NCBI GenBank assembly: GCA_003222555.1
Contig: QHWL01000109.1
Location: forward strand, 410 to 11,261
Direction: 5' to 3'
Source: Acidobacteriota bacterium
Lineage (GTDB): Bacteria; Acidobacteriota; Vicinamibacteria; Vicinamibacterales; CAVVIG01
Length of the DNA stretch: 10,852 nucleotides
Below are positions 1 to 6,385 of this stretch, piece after piece. The notes under the pieces are model-generated. The model was not told the DNA's origin, made no database searches, and saw only the letters and a program-made list of their open reading frames with translations. Position numbers and translations under genes: made by a program. The stretch's first letter is position 1. Each line of letters starts with the position of its first letter.

Positions 1-124
1 GTCACGCCAGCAGTTGGGTCGGTGATGCAGTGGTTATTGACGAAGAGAAACCGCACAACTGAGCGTACAAACCGGGAAACGGCGCGTCAACAACACGGGG
101 TCCAAATCCCCAAGGAGTATTGAA

Positions 125-679
125 ATGGCTCAGGAAATTGGTCAGACCGAGTTACAGGAAAAAACGCATCGGCTGCTGGACGGACCGCTGAAGCACATCA
201 GGGCGGCGGCGCTCGCCGCGGCGCTCCTGCCGCTGGCCTTAGTGGCTGCCACTCCCGCGGCGGCGGCGGCCCAGTGCTCGTCGGGCATTTGCCCCCCGCC
301 CCCGCCCCCAGCGACTCAGCCGGGCACCGGCACGCCGGGATACTGGAAGAACCACGCGGCCGCGTGGCCGTCCGGTGGCGTCACGGTTGGTGGTGTCACA
401 TACACAATAGCTGAGGCGATCACCTGGCTCGGAAGGGTCGGGTCGGACAAGAGCATCACGATGTTCAGTTCGCTCGTTCCCGCCAAGCTGAACGTGGCGA
501 TCGGCAACGATGGCAGCTGCGTGGCCGACGCGATCGCGGCGGCCGACACCTGGATGATCGCCCATCCGCCAGGCAGCAACGTGGCGGGCTCGAGCCCCGC
601 GTGGGTGATCGGCGAGCCGCTGCACATCACGCTGGACAGCTACAACAACGGCCTGCTCTGCGCTCCGCATCGCCAGTAG
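125..679 (+). CDS. Exported GYWKNH-motif protein of unknown function
   Basis: The 184-residue product has a charged N-region of about 26 residues, a hydrophobic Ala/Leu stretch at about 27-45, and an Ala-rich end near residues 45-50 that looks like a signal peptidase I site. The mature part starts with a Cys pair (CSSGIC) and a run of prolines, then the motif GTPGYWKNH followed by AWP. It ends with a GEPLHITLDSYNNG segment and a late Cys. From memory, GTPGYWKNH-type proteins recur as secreted proteins of unknown function in several environmental phyla; I assign no activity. The start is supported by AAGGAG at 112-117, 7 bases before the ATG. Upstream (1-124) I see only a short GGGG/CCCC hairpin at 97-111 and no convincing promoter. 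It is transcribed separately from the cobalamin operon, since a terminator follows. Confidence is high that it is a real exported protein and nil for function. Confidence 0.8.
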   Translation: MAQEIGQTELQEKTHRLLDGPLKHIRAAALAAALLPLALVAATPAAAAAQCSSGICPPPPPPATQPGTGTPGYWKNHAAAWPSGGVTVGGVTYTIAEAITWLGRVGSDKSITMFSSLVPAKLNVAIGNDGSCVADAIAAADTWMIAHPPGSNVAGSSPAWVIGEPLHITLDSYNNGLLCAPHRQ

Positions 680-687
680 TCGATGGT

Positions 688-725
688 GCCCGATGGCCCA
701 TTCCAAGGGTCATCGGGCCTCTTAC
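688..725 (+). terminator. Hairpin terminator after the GYWKNH gene
   Basis: A 12-pair stem (GCCCGATGGCCC at 688-699 with GGGTCATCGGGC at 707-718, one G-T wobble) encloses a 7-base loop. It starts 8 bases after the stop codon and is followed by CTCTTAC, a weak T-tract. The stem is strong enough for an intrinsic terminator, but the poor T-run makes its efficiency uncertain. It separates the upstream gene from the cobalamin leader. Confidence 0.6.
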
Positions 726-883
726 CCCTCGCGCTGTTGCCCTCCATCTGGCTACTCTGCCACGAATGCCTGCCTGCGAAAAAATGTGACGTTCGAACGC
801 AGTCTCATCCCGACGATCCTCGGCGAACTGGCGGCGGCTGAACCAGTGAGGACACGTGGTTGACTTGCACTGTTGATTTCCAC

Positions 884-913
884 TTGACAGTTTCACGGCG
901 GTCGCTTTATGGT
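884..913 (+). promoter_or_regulatory. Sigma-70-like promoter candidate for the cobalamin operon
   Basis: A perfect TTGACA -35 box lies at 884-889 and a TATGGT -10 box (4 of 6 consensus bases) at 908-913, with an 18-base spacer. Transcription would then begin near 920, a few bases before the first base of the riboswitch P1 helix at 925. That fit with an independent landmark is the main support. A second TTGACT at 860-865 has no matching -10. About 160 bases between the terminator and this promoter hold nothing else I recognise. Confidence 0.55.
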
Positions 914-924
914 TCGTGACATCG

Positions 925-1107
925 CGTCGGTACTTTCACGCATGTAGTGGGAGTCGAAAGAGGGAATCCGGTTCAAAGCCGGAACTGCCCCGCAGCGGTG
1001 AGCGGGAACGAAAGCCGTCATACGCACTAGCCCAAAGGCTGGGAAGCGACGGCGAGTAGGTCCGGCGGCTACAGCCGCCCGCCCGCAAGTCCGAAGACCT
1101 GCCGACG
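925..1107 (+). promoter_or_regulatory. Cobalamin (adenosylcobalamin) riboswitch aptamer
   Basis: The closing helix P1 pairs 925-932 (CGTCGGTA) with 1100-1107 (TGCCGACG), eight pairs including one wobble. Inside it are the family hallmarks. GGGAATCCGG at 962-971 opens a hairpin (967-971 with 979-983). CCCGC at 989-993 pairs with GCGGG at 1002-1006 around the loop AGCGGTGA. A helix joins 1014-1019 (GCCGTC) with 1048-1053 (GACGGC), and a GC hairpin lies at 1064-1079. The 3' end carries the B12 box AGTCCGAAGACCTGCC at 1088-1103, 14 of 16 against AGYCAGGAGACCTGCC. Bases 1108-1112 (TCACC) could pair with the GGTGA of the loop at 997-1001, but I cannot assign the L5-L13 kissing loop with confidence. 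It precedes a TonB receptor and seven cobalamin-linked genes and should repress them when adenosylcobalamin is bound. Confidence 0.95.
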
Positions 1108-1112
1108 TCACC

Positions 1113-1146
1113 CGACGAGCGTCTCCCGGTGATGGACGCTCAGTCG
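1113..1146 (+). promoter_or_regulatory. Hairpin just downstream of the aptamer
   Basis: CGACGAGCGTC (1113-1123) pairs with GACGCTC (1135-1141) and, past a bulged A at 1142, GTCG (1143-1146). This gives an 11-pair stem around an 11-base loop. It begins six bases after P1 closes, where regulatory hairpins of cobalamin riboswitches usually sit. No T-run follows, so it is not an intrinsic terminator. Its loop contains GGTGA, the same pentamer as the aptamer loop at 997-1001, so both could compete for TCACC at 1108-1112. It may be a switching element; that is inference from base pairing only. Confidence 0.5.
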
Positions 1147-1280
1147 ACCTGAACCTCCGAGGGCGAGGCGCAGTCGGCGATCCATCTGGATCTTCCCTTC
1201 CTGCATCGTTCCCGCGACGTTCGGGTCCCGGCCGAGGGGCCGAGGGCGGGCGTCGTGTGCGCGCGGCATCTGCAACGACG

Positions 1281-1356
1281 TGAGTCCTTCCCCTTCGCGC
1301 CGATCTCTGGGCGCGTCGGCGCCCCCAAGGCCGCGAGGGGCGGCAGGAGGGACTCA
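1281..1356 (+). promoter_or_regulatory. Ribosome-binding-site sequestering helix (riboswitch expression platform)
   Basis: TGAGTCCTTCC (1281-1291) pairs over 11 positions with GGAGGGACTCA (1346-1356), with one G-T wobble. The 3' arm contains most of the Shine-Dalgarno AGGAGG (1345-1350) and ends on the A of the ATG at 1356. After a 6-base bulge (1340-1345) the helix continues for 8 pairs (1292-1299 with 1332-1339). A GC hairpin inside it pairs 1309-1314 with 1319-1324. This should block translation initiation, so the riboswitch probably acts at translation. A second pyrimidine run, CCCTTCCT at 1195-1202, could also pair with the Shine-Dalgarno region and might take part in an alternative fold. 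From 1147 to 1280 I see only small hairpins, for example 1179-1192, and no gene. Confidence 0.65.
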
Positions 1357-1673
1357 TGATCGTCGTTCGTGCAGCCGTCGTCTCCGCGCTCGCACTCGTG
1401 CTCTGGCTTCACGCCGCGCCCGCGAGCGCCGCACCCGATCAACCCCGATCACAGCTCGTCGTCCACGTGGTTGATGCCGCCGGTGCGCCGATCGGCGGCG
1501 CACGCGTGTCGGTCTATGCCTCCCAACCTGGCGACGCCAGAAGCGGCGCGACTAATCGCGATGGGACGCGCGTCTTTGTCGATCTTAACCCTGGCAGGTA
1601 CCTCGTCGACGTGCGACGTCCGCCGCTCGTCGCGTCACGCTGGATCCCGGCGCATCTCGCGATCTGCTGCTGA
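1356..1673 (+). CDS. 5' part of frameshifted TonB receptor: signal peptide plus carboxypeptidase-regulatory-like domain
   Basis: This 105-residue frame begins with a clear Sec signal peptide (residues 1 to about 25, cleavage after APASA). A beta-sandwich domain of the carboxypeptidase-regulatory type follows (about 32-87), with the pattern VVDAAGAPIGGARVSVY and the end motif LNPGRYLVDVR. In acidobacteria and Bacteroidota such a domain commonly sits at the N-terminus of TonB-dependent receptors. The frame then turns to non-homologous sequence and stops at 1671-1673. The expected continuation (RRVTLDPGASRDLLLTLAVG) is found in another frame, open from 1589, that leads straight into the receptor plug. 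One base appears to be missing at about 1611-1640, so this is the front of the next entry and not an independent protein. The start is fixed by AGGAGG at 1345-1350, which lies in the sequestering helix. Confidence 0.8.
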   Translation: MIVVRAAVVSALALVLWLHAAPASAAPDQPRSQLVVHVVDAAGAPIGGARVSVYASQPGDARSGATNRDGTRVFVDLNPGRYLVDVRRPPLVASRWIPAHLAICC

Positions 1674-1681
1674 CACTGGCG

Positions 1682-3775
1682 GTGGGCAGCTTCGAAACGC
1701 ACGTCGTCGTCACCGCGTCGGACACCGTCGAACCGCGAGACGACATATCGAAGGCTCTGAGCGTGGTCGATCGACAGGAGATCGAGGCGCGGAATGTCAA
1801 TACCGTGAGCGATGCGATCCGCGAGGTCCCGGGCGCGCGCATCGAACAGCTCGGCGGACTCGGATCACAAACCTCCATCCGGCTGCGCGGCCTTCGCAGC
1901 CAGGACACCGGTGTGCTGATCGACGGCGTGCCCTTTCGCGATTTATCGGCGACCCAGGGAGACGCGACGAGCTTTGTCTCGGATCTGCTCCTCACAAACG
2001 TCGACCGTGTCGAGGTGCTCCGGGGATCGGGCGCCGACGTATACGGATCGAACGCCGTCGGCGGTGCGGTCAACGTGATCTTGCGCCCGGGTGGCGAGCC
2101 TACGAGCGGCGAAGCGCTCGTGGAAGGCGGCGGCCTAGGTTTGGTGCGCACACGCGGCCAGGTTGGGGGCGGCTTGAGCAACGGGCATGCGACGTACAGC
2201 GCGGGCGCGTCCGGCCTGAACATGGCGCGCGGGATCGACGGACGCGATCGTGCGTGGAATACCAGCCTGCAAGCGCGCATGACGGCTCGTCTCGGCGGCA
2301 CTACGGTGTCGGCGTTTCTGCATGGCACGCGCGCCTTTACGGCTCTCAACGCGACGCCCCTCGGCATCGGCACACCAACGGGGAGCGGTGCGCTCGTCGC
2401 GATCCCTCTCAGTCGTGACCTGCTCGCCCAATACCAAAGCGGGACTCCCGTTGCACGTCTCGACATTGGATCGGCGAACGTTATTCCCTCGGCGGACGAT
2501 CCCGACAACACTCGACGATCGAATTCGAGCCTCGCCTCGATCGAGCTGACCAATCACGTCTTCGATCGATTGGCGTACTCCGTCTCGTACCACCGTCTCT
2601 CGACGACACGGAACTTCGAAAACGGTCCCCTGGGCGTCGGCTTTCAGCCGGCTGGGATGTCGCGAGCGGACTTCGACGGCGGCATCAATACGTTCCGCGC
2701 CAAAAGCGATTTCCAGCTCGGAGCCTCGCAGCTGATCACGGGCGCGTACCAGGTCGAGCGCGAGCGCTACGCGAGCGCGTCGATCCCGGTTAGTCCGGCT
2801 CCTCCGTCGTCGGTGGGCATCGCGGAATGGACCCAAACAGCATCGATTCAAGATCGTGCGAGGATTTTCGACGGCTCGTTTCAACTGACCGGTGGCCTCA
2901 GGGCGCAGTTCTTCTCGCCGCGGACGCCCCGGTTCGCGCCCATAACGAGCGCGCCCTACCAGAGCGCCACGTTTCAAGCACCGCCCAGCGCCTATACCGG
3001 CGACGCCTCAGCCGCCTACGTCGTATCAGCCACCAAAACCAAGCTGCGCGCGCATGTCGGTAGCGGCTACCGCGAACCATCGCTGTTTGAGCGCTTCGGT
3101 ACCTCGTTCGGTAGCCGTGGTTATTCGATCTACGGCGATCCACGGCTCGGACCGGAGCGATCGATAAGCGTCGATGTCGGTGTCGATCAGGAAGTGCCGA
3201 GGGGGCGATCGCGCCTTTCAACCAGCGTTTTCACCACGCACCTCGACCATGTGATCGTGTTCGATGCATCTGGTGTGATTACGCGGGCGACTGATCCTTT
3301 CGGTCGCGCAAGTGGGTACCGGACGATTCCCGGAGGGCGAGCCTCGGGTGTCGAGCTGTCGGCGCGCACCGAGCCGACTCCAGGGTTGATCCTCACAGGG
3401 TCGTACACCTTGACGACCGAATCGTCCAGCGACGGCCCCGTCGATCCCTCGCTCAGCTTCGGCGTGTCTCGGCATCAGGCTGCTGTGCGGGCCATCTCCC
3501 ATGTCGGCTCCCGCCTTGAAATGGCCGCGCTCTGGACGGCGGCCAGCTCGTACTTGGCGCCGATCTCTGACGCGGCGACGTTTGTCAGCCGGAGCTATCG
3601 TTTCCGCGGAGTGCGCCGCGTTGATGTGAGCGCCAGCTACACGCGCCCATTCGCCGCCCGCCGTGGCGTGCGAGTCTTCGGCAGACTCGACAACATCACG
3701 AATCAGGTGTACTTCGAAAGCGGATTCAGGACGCCGGGACATGTCGCGGCGCTCGGCGTCGCTGTGGAGTTCTGA
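1682..3775 (+). CDS. btuB: TonB-dependent outer-membrane receptor, probable cobalamin/corrinoid transporter (main part of frameshifted gene)
   Basis: This frame encodes 697 residues from a GTG at 1682. That GTG has no ribosome binding site and the product would lack a signal peptide, so it is almost certainly not the native start; the native start is the ATG at 1356. Residues 5-13 (ETHVVVTAS) resemble a TonB box, compare DTLVVTA of BtuB. The plug domain spans about 20-135, with IRLRGLRSQDTGVLIDGVP and VDRVEVLRG followed by YGSNAVGGAVNVIL. The rest is a beta-barrel ending in an aromatic residue (VAVEF), as outer-membrane proteins do. The barrel is larger than that of E. coli BtuB. Substrate assignment rests on the upstream cobalamin riboswitch and the downstream btuF/btuC/cob genes. 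The stop lies 6 bases before btuF. Whether the gene is truly broken or the base loss is a sequencing error cannot be decided here. Confidence 0.9.
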   Translation: MGSFETHVVVTASDTVEPRDDISKALSVVDRQEIEARNVNTVSDAIREVPGARIEQLGGLGSQTSIRLRGLRSQDTGVLIDGVPFRDLSATQGDATSFVSDLLLTNVDRVEVLRGSGADVYGSNAVGGAVNVILRPGGEPTSGEALVEGGGLGLVRTRGQVGGGLSNGHATYSAGASGLNMARGIDGRDRAWNTSLQARMTARLGGTTVSAFLHGTRAFTALNATPLGIGTPTGSGALVAIPLSRDLLAQYQSGTPVARLDIGSANVIPSADDPDNTRRSNSSLASIELTNHVFDRLAYSVSYHRLSTTRNFENGPLGVGFQPAGMSRADFDGGINTFRAKSDFQLGASQLITGAYQVERERYASASIPVSPAPPSSVGIAEWTQTASIQDRARIFDGSFQLTGGLRAQFFSPRTPRFAPITSAPYQSATFQAPPSAYTGDASAAYVVSATKTKLRAHVGSGYREPSLFERFGTSFGSRGYSIYGDPRLGPERSISVDVGVDQEVPRGRSRLSTSVFTTHLDHVIVFDASGVITRATDPFGRASGYRTIPGGRASGVELSARTEPTPGLILTGSYTLTTESSSDGPVDPSLSFGVSRHQAAVRAISHVGSRLEMAALWTAASSYLAPISDAATFVSRSYRFRGVRRVDVSASYTRPFAARRGVRVFGRLDNITNQVYFESGFRTPGHVAALGVAVEF

Positions 3776-3781
3776 ACAGTC

Positions 3782-4663
3782 ATGCGACTCCTCATTGCTC
3801 TAGCCGTGTTCCTCCACGGTCTCGGGGGACTCGACGTGCAGGCTCCGACCGCCGGATCGGCGTCGCGCGCGCCGATGCGGATCGTGTCCTTGGCGCCAAG
3901 CGTCACGGAATTGCTCTTCGCGCTCGGCCTCGGCGATCGCGTCGTGGGCGTGACCAGTTATTGTCGGTATCCCCCGGAGGTGATCAGGATTCCCAAGATC
4001 GGCGGCTATCTGACGCCCAGTTATGAGGCTCTCGCCTCCCTTCGGCCGGATCTGGCAATCCTGCTCCCTGAACACGACGAGGTACGGGGCCGCGTGGAGG
4101 CGTTGGGAATTCAGGTACTGCGCCTCGATCAAACCAGCGTCGCCGGCATACTCGGCAGCGCGACCGCGACGGGCGAGCGGTGCGGCGCGACCCGCCAGGC
4201 GGCGTCACTCCGTGCGGAGCTGCAAACGCAACTCGATCAGATCGCTCACACGATCGCCGGACGTTCCCGGCCACGCGTGGTCATTTGTATGGGTCGGAAC
4301 GCCGATCCGAATGGGTTCCGATCGATGTCGGCGGCGGGGCCGGGTGGGATCTATGACGACCTGATCGCGCGCGCCGGTGGGACGAACGCGATTGGGCCCG
4401 GCCCGATCTTGCACCCGTCACTGTCGGCCGAGGCGCTCTTGCGGATCGATCCGGACGCCATCGTGGAATTCGCCCCGGGGAGTGGCCCACCAGAGCGTTT
4501 GCAGGCCGGGTGGCGATCGTTATCGTCGCTGCGCGCCGTGCGCACGGGTCGCGTGTACATCTTCACCCAGGATTTTCTCACGATTCCTGGGCCGCGCTTG
4601 ATTCGGTTCGTCGGCGAACTGGCGCGCGTGCTCCATCCTGACGCGGCTTGGAGACACCCATGA
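3782..4663 (+). CDS. btuF: BtuF-like periplasmic corrinoid-binding protein
   Basis: The 293-residue protein has a signal peptide (about 1-21, cut near DVQA) and is the substrate-binding component of a class II ABC importer. The family start MRIVSLAPSVTELLFALG lies at residues 32-49, followed by GVTSYCRYPPEV, a counterpart of the E. coli BtuF SSYSDYPP region. Then comes KIGGYLTPSYEALASLRPDLAI, the usual end of lobe one. Lobe two carries PGGIYDDLIARAGGTNA and ends with GPRLIRFVGELARVLHP. Length is normal for the family. It would accept corrinoid from the receptor and deliver it to the BtuC permease. GGAG at 3766-3769 lies upstream of the ATG. The 3' end shares ATGA with the oxygenase gene, so the two are translationally coupled. 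The siderophore-binding relatives of this fold are the main alternative, but context favours corrinoid. Confidence 0.9.
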   Translation: MRLLIALAVFLHGLGGLDVQAPTAGSASRAPMRIVSLAPSVTELLFALGLGDRVVGVTSYCRYPPEVIRIPKIGGYLTPSYEALASLRPDLAILLPEHDEVRGRVEALGIQVLRLDQTSVAGILGSATATGERCGATRQAASLRAELQTQLDQIAHTIAGRSRPRVVICMGRNADPNGFRSMSAAGPGGIYDDLIARAGGTNAIGPGPILHPSLSAEALLRIDPDAIVEFAPGSGPPERLQAGWRSLSSLRAVRTGRVYIFTQDFLTIPGPRLIRFVGELARVLHPDAAWRHP

Positions 4664-5379
4664 CCGAGTTGACCAGAGAAGGATTTCGCGTCGTGTCCGA
4701 CATCCTGACAAAGACCGACCTGTCTGGAATGCGCGACGCCATCACCGAGACAATCGACCGCGTGGCTCGCGCCCTGCGCACCTCGTTCGATACCAGCCAC
4801 CCGGACGCGCCGTTCGAAGAGCGCCTCGATCGGATCGCCCGGCACGATCGCGCGTACGCCCTCGCCCTATTCCATGCCGTCATGGCCGACGCGCAGCGCG
4901 ATCCACGCATCGCGCGCGTCGCTGATGCACCGCGGCTCGCGTCGATCCTGAAAGACGCCGTGGCACCGGCGACGGTCACGGGCCATGTCGTCCGGACGCG
5001 CGCCGTCGTACCATCGCTCTCCTCACATCGAAGCCCCTGGCATCAGGACGTCCTCGAACGGACCAGCGATGGCCGAGGGTGCGGGTCGGTCCGCGTGGCG
5101 TGCTGGATGCCGCTAGGCGATGTGGACGAGCGATCCGGCGCGCTGGAAGTCATCCCGGGTGCGTGGGAGCCGCTGCCGCACCGGAACGATGACGGACATT
5201 TCTCCATTCCAGACGAGAGCTTGCCGTCCGGGCGGCGATCGGTGGTGACGCTCTGTCGCGGCGACGTGCTGCTTCTGGATCGATTCGTGCCGCATCGGTC
5301 AACGGCGGCAACCCCCCCGCGAGCGCGATGGGCGGTCGTCGCCTGGGTCAAGGCCGCGACACATGCGCCCCAACACTGA
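4660..5379 (+). CDS. Phytanoyl-CoA dioxygenase (PhyH)-like Fe(II)/2-oxoglutarate oxygenase in the cobalamin operon
   Basis: The 239-residue protein has no signal peptide, so it is cytoplasmic. It shows the PhyH-type double-stranded beta-helix signature. The iron ligands are H128 and D130 (PWHQDV) and H212 (DRFVPHRS). R223 lies 11 residues after the distal His, the same spacing as H264 and R275 in human PHYH, where the Arg holds 2-oxoglutarate. Between them are MPLGDVDERSGALEVIPG and CRGDVLLLD, also typical of the family. The active site looks complete, so it should be an oxygen-dependent hydroxylase; its substrate is unknown. I chose the ATG at 4660 because it overlaps the btuF stop as ATGA and has GGAG at 4649-4652. 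An in-frame TTG at 4648 is less likely. The 3' end overlaps btuC by 17 bases. Lying between btuF and btuC, it may act on the incoming corrinoid or on a lower-ligand precursor, which is inference. Confidence 0.88.
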   Translation: MTELTREGFRVVSDILTKTDLSGMRDAITETIDRVARALRTSFDTSHPDAPFEERLDRIARHDRAYALALFHAVMADAQRDPRIARVADAPRLASILKDAVAPATVTGHVVRTRAVVPSLSSHRSPWHQDVLERTSDGRGCGSVRVACWMPLGDVDERSGALEVIPGAWEPLPHRNDDGHFSIPDESLPSGRRSVVTLCRGDVLLLDRFVPHRSTAATPPRARWAVVAWVKAATHAPQH

Positions 5380-6385
5380 ACGTACCGACCGCGTGTTGGT
5401 CGCGGCAAGCGTGTTCTCGACAGGTGTCATCGTCGCCGCCGTGTTCGTCGGCGTGCGATCGATCGCGTGGTTCGACGTGCTTCACGGCGTACCGGGGAGC
5501 GTCGACGCGGACATCCTGTGGCGGATTCGGCTCCCACGTGTGTGCCTGGGGTTCTTGAGCGGCGCCGTGCTGGCCGTCGGCGGCGTGGCCTTACAAGCGG
5601 TGTTCCGCAATCCGCTCGCCACGCCGTACACCCTCGGCATTTCGGCCGGCGCGGCGGTCGGCGCCGCCTTGTACATGAAAGCGGGTTTGAGCCTTACCGT
5701 GGGCGGCATCCCGGGGCTGGCCATCGCCGCCTGGGTCTCCGCCGCCTTCGCCACGGCGCTGATGTTCGGGCTCACGCGCGCAGGCCGCGGGTTCTCCACC
5801 GCGACACTCCTGCTGACAGGTGTCGCCCTCAGCTTCTTCTTCTCGAGCGTCGTCCTCTTCATCCAATACATCGGCGATGTCACCACTTCGTTTCGCGTCG
5901 GTCGCTGGTTGATGGGCGGGTTGGAGGTCGTGGGCTTCGCGCCCGTCTGGCAACTGGCGCCCTTTGCGACGATCGGTCTCGCCACGGTGATCGCTGCACG
6001 ACGCGACCTGGACCTCCTGGCCATGGGGGACGAGAGCGCCGCGAGCCGCGGTGTCGTGGTGAGGCGTGTGAAGGTCCGACTCTTGGTCGCGGTGTCCACG
6101 ATGGTGGCCGGTGTGGTGGCTACCTGCGGCCCGATCGGGTTTGTCGGATTGATCGTGCCTCACGTGGGACGACTGGTGGTCGGACCGAAGCACGATCGGC
6201 TCGTGCCTTTGACGCTGTTGGGTGGCGGCACCTTTCTCGTACTGTGCGATACGGCGGCGCGAACTGTGATAGCGCCAGTGGAAATTCCCGTGGGTGTGAT
6301 CACGGCCCTGCTGGGGGGACCGTTTTTCCTGGCGCTGCTGCTGCGACAGCGCGCCAGCGCGGAACGAGAGCGAGGTGTCGGGTGA
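5363..6385 (+). CDS. btuC: BtuC/FecCD-family ABC importer permease
   Basis: The 340-residue, very hydrophobic protein has multiple transmembrane segments. It shows the FecCD family landmarks: RLPRVCLGFLSGAVLAVGG followed by VALQAVFRNPLATPYTLG near residues 55-95, then the coupling region GPIGFVGLIVPHVGRLVVG with a following HDRLVPL near 253-282. The C-terminal pattern is EIPVGVITALLGGPFFLALL. It forms the membrane channel that would receive corrinoid from BtuF. The ATG at 5363 lies inside the end of the oxygenase gene, and the stop overlaps the GTG of the adenosyltransferase gene (GTGA). No ATPase gene (BtuD) lies anywhere in this window, so the energising subunit must be encoded elsewhere or be shared with another importer. 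Iron-siderophore permeases belong to the same family; the riboswitch context supports corrinoid. Confidence 0.92.
   Translation: MRPNTERTDRVLVAASVFSTGVIVAAVFVGVRSIAWFDVLHGVPGSVDADILWRIRLPRVCLGFLSGAVLAVGGVALQAVFRNPLATPYTLGISAGAAVGAALYMKAGLSLTVGGIPGLAIAAWVSAAFATALMFGLTRAGRGFSTATLLLTGVALSFFFSSVVLFIQYIGDVTTSFRVGRWLMGGLEVVGFAPVWQLAPFATIGLATVIAARRDLDLLAMGDESAASRGVVVRRVKVRLLVAVSTMVAGVVATCGPIGFVGLIVPHVGRLVVGPKHDRLVPLTLLGGGTFLVLCDTAARTVIAPVEIPVGVITALLGGPFFLALLLRQRASAERERGVG

Noticed and set aside
61..127. GGGG-TCCAAAT-CCCC at 97-111 resembles the T-arm of a tRNA
   Set aside because: No matching acceptor strand, anticodon arm or CCA context lies upstream, and the loop lacks the T-T-C start. It is a short hairpin before a ribosome binding site.
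1113..1146. Intrinsic transcription terminator as the riboswitch output
   Set aside because: The stem is strong but is followed by CAGTCGACCTGAACC with no T-run, so a translational mechanism fits better.
1369..2418. Long plus-strand frame of 349 codons overlapping the receptor
   Set aside because: The translation is low-complexity and Arg-rich with no motif, while the receptor frame has clear plug and barrel signatures.
1585..2553. Long open minus-strand frame of 322 codons opposite the TonB receptor
   Set aside because: It is antisense to strongly conserved receptor sequence, has a composition rich in Arg, Ser and Pro, and shows no domain motif. Such frames are expected in GC-rich DNA.
4648..4659. 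TTG start for the oxygenase, adding METP before the chosen start
   Set aside because: The ATG at 4660 forms an ATGA overlap with the btuF stop and has GGAG at a good distance, while the TTG overlaps that GGAG.
5467..6381. In-frame open extension upstream of the adenosyltransferase, suggesting a fusion protein
   Set aside because: It lies entirely inside btuC in another frame and its translation has no domain. The adenosyltransferase has a proper GTG start overlapping the btuC stop.
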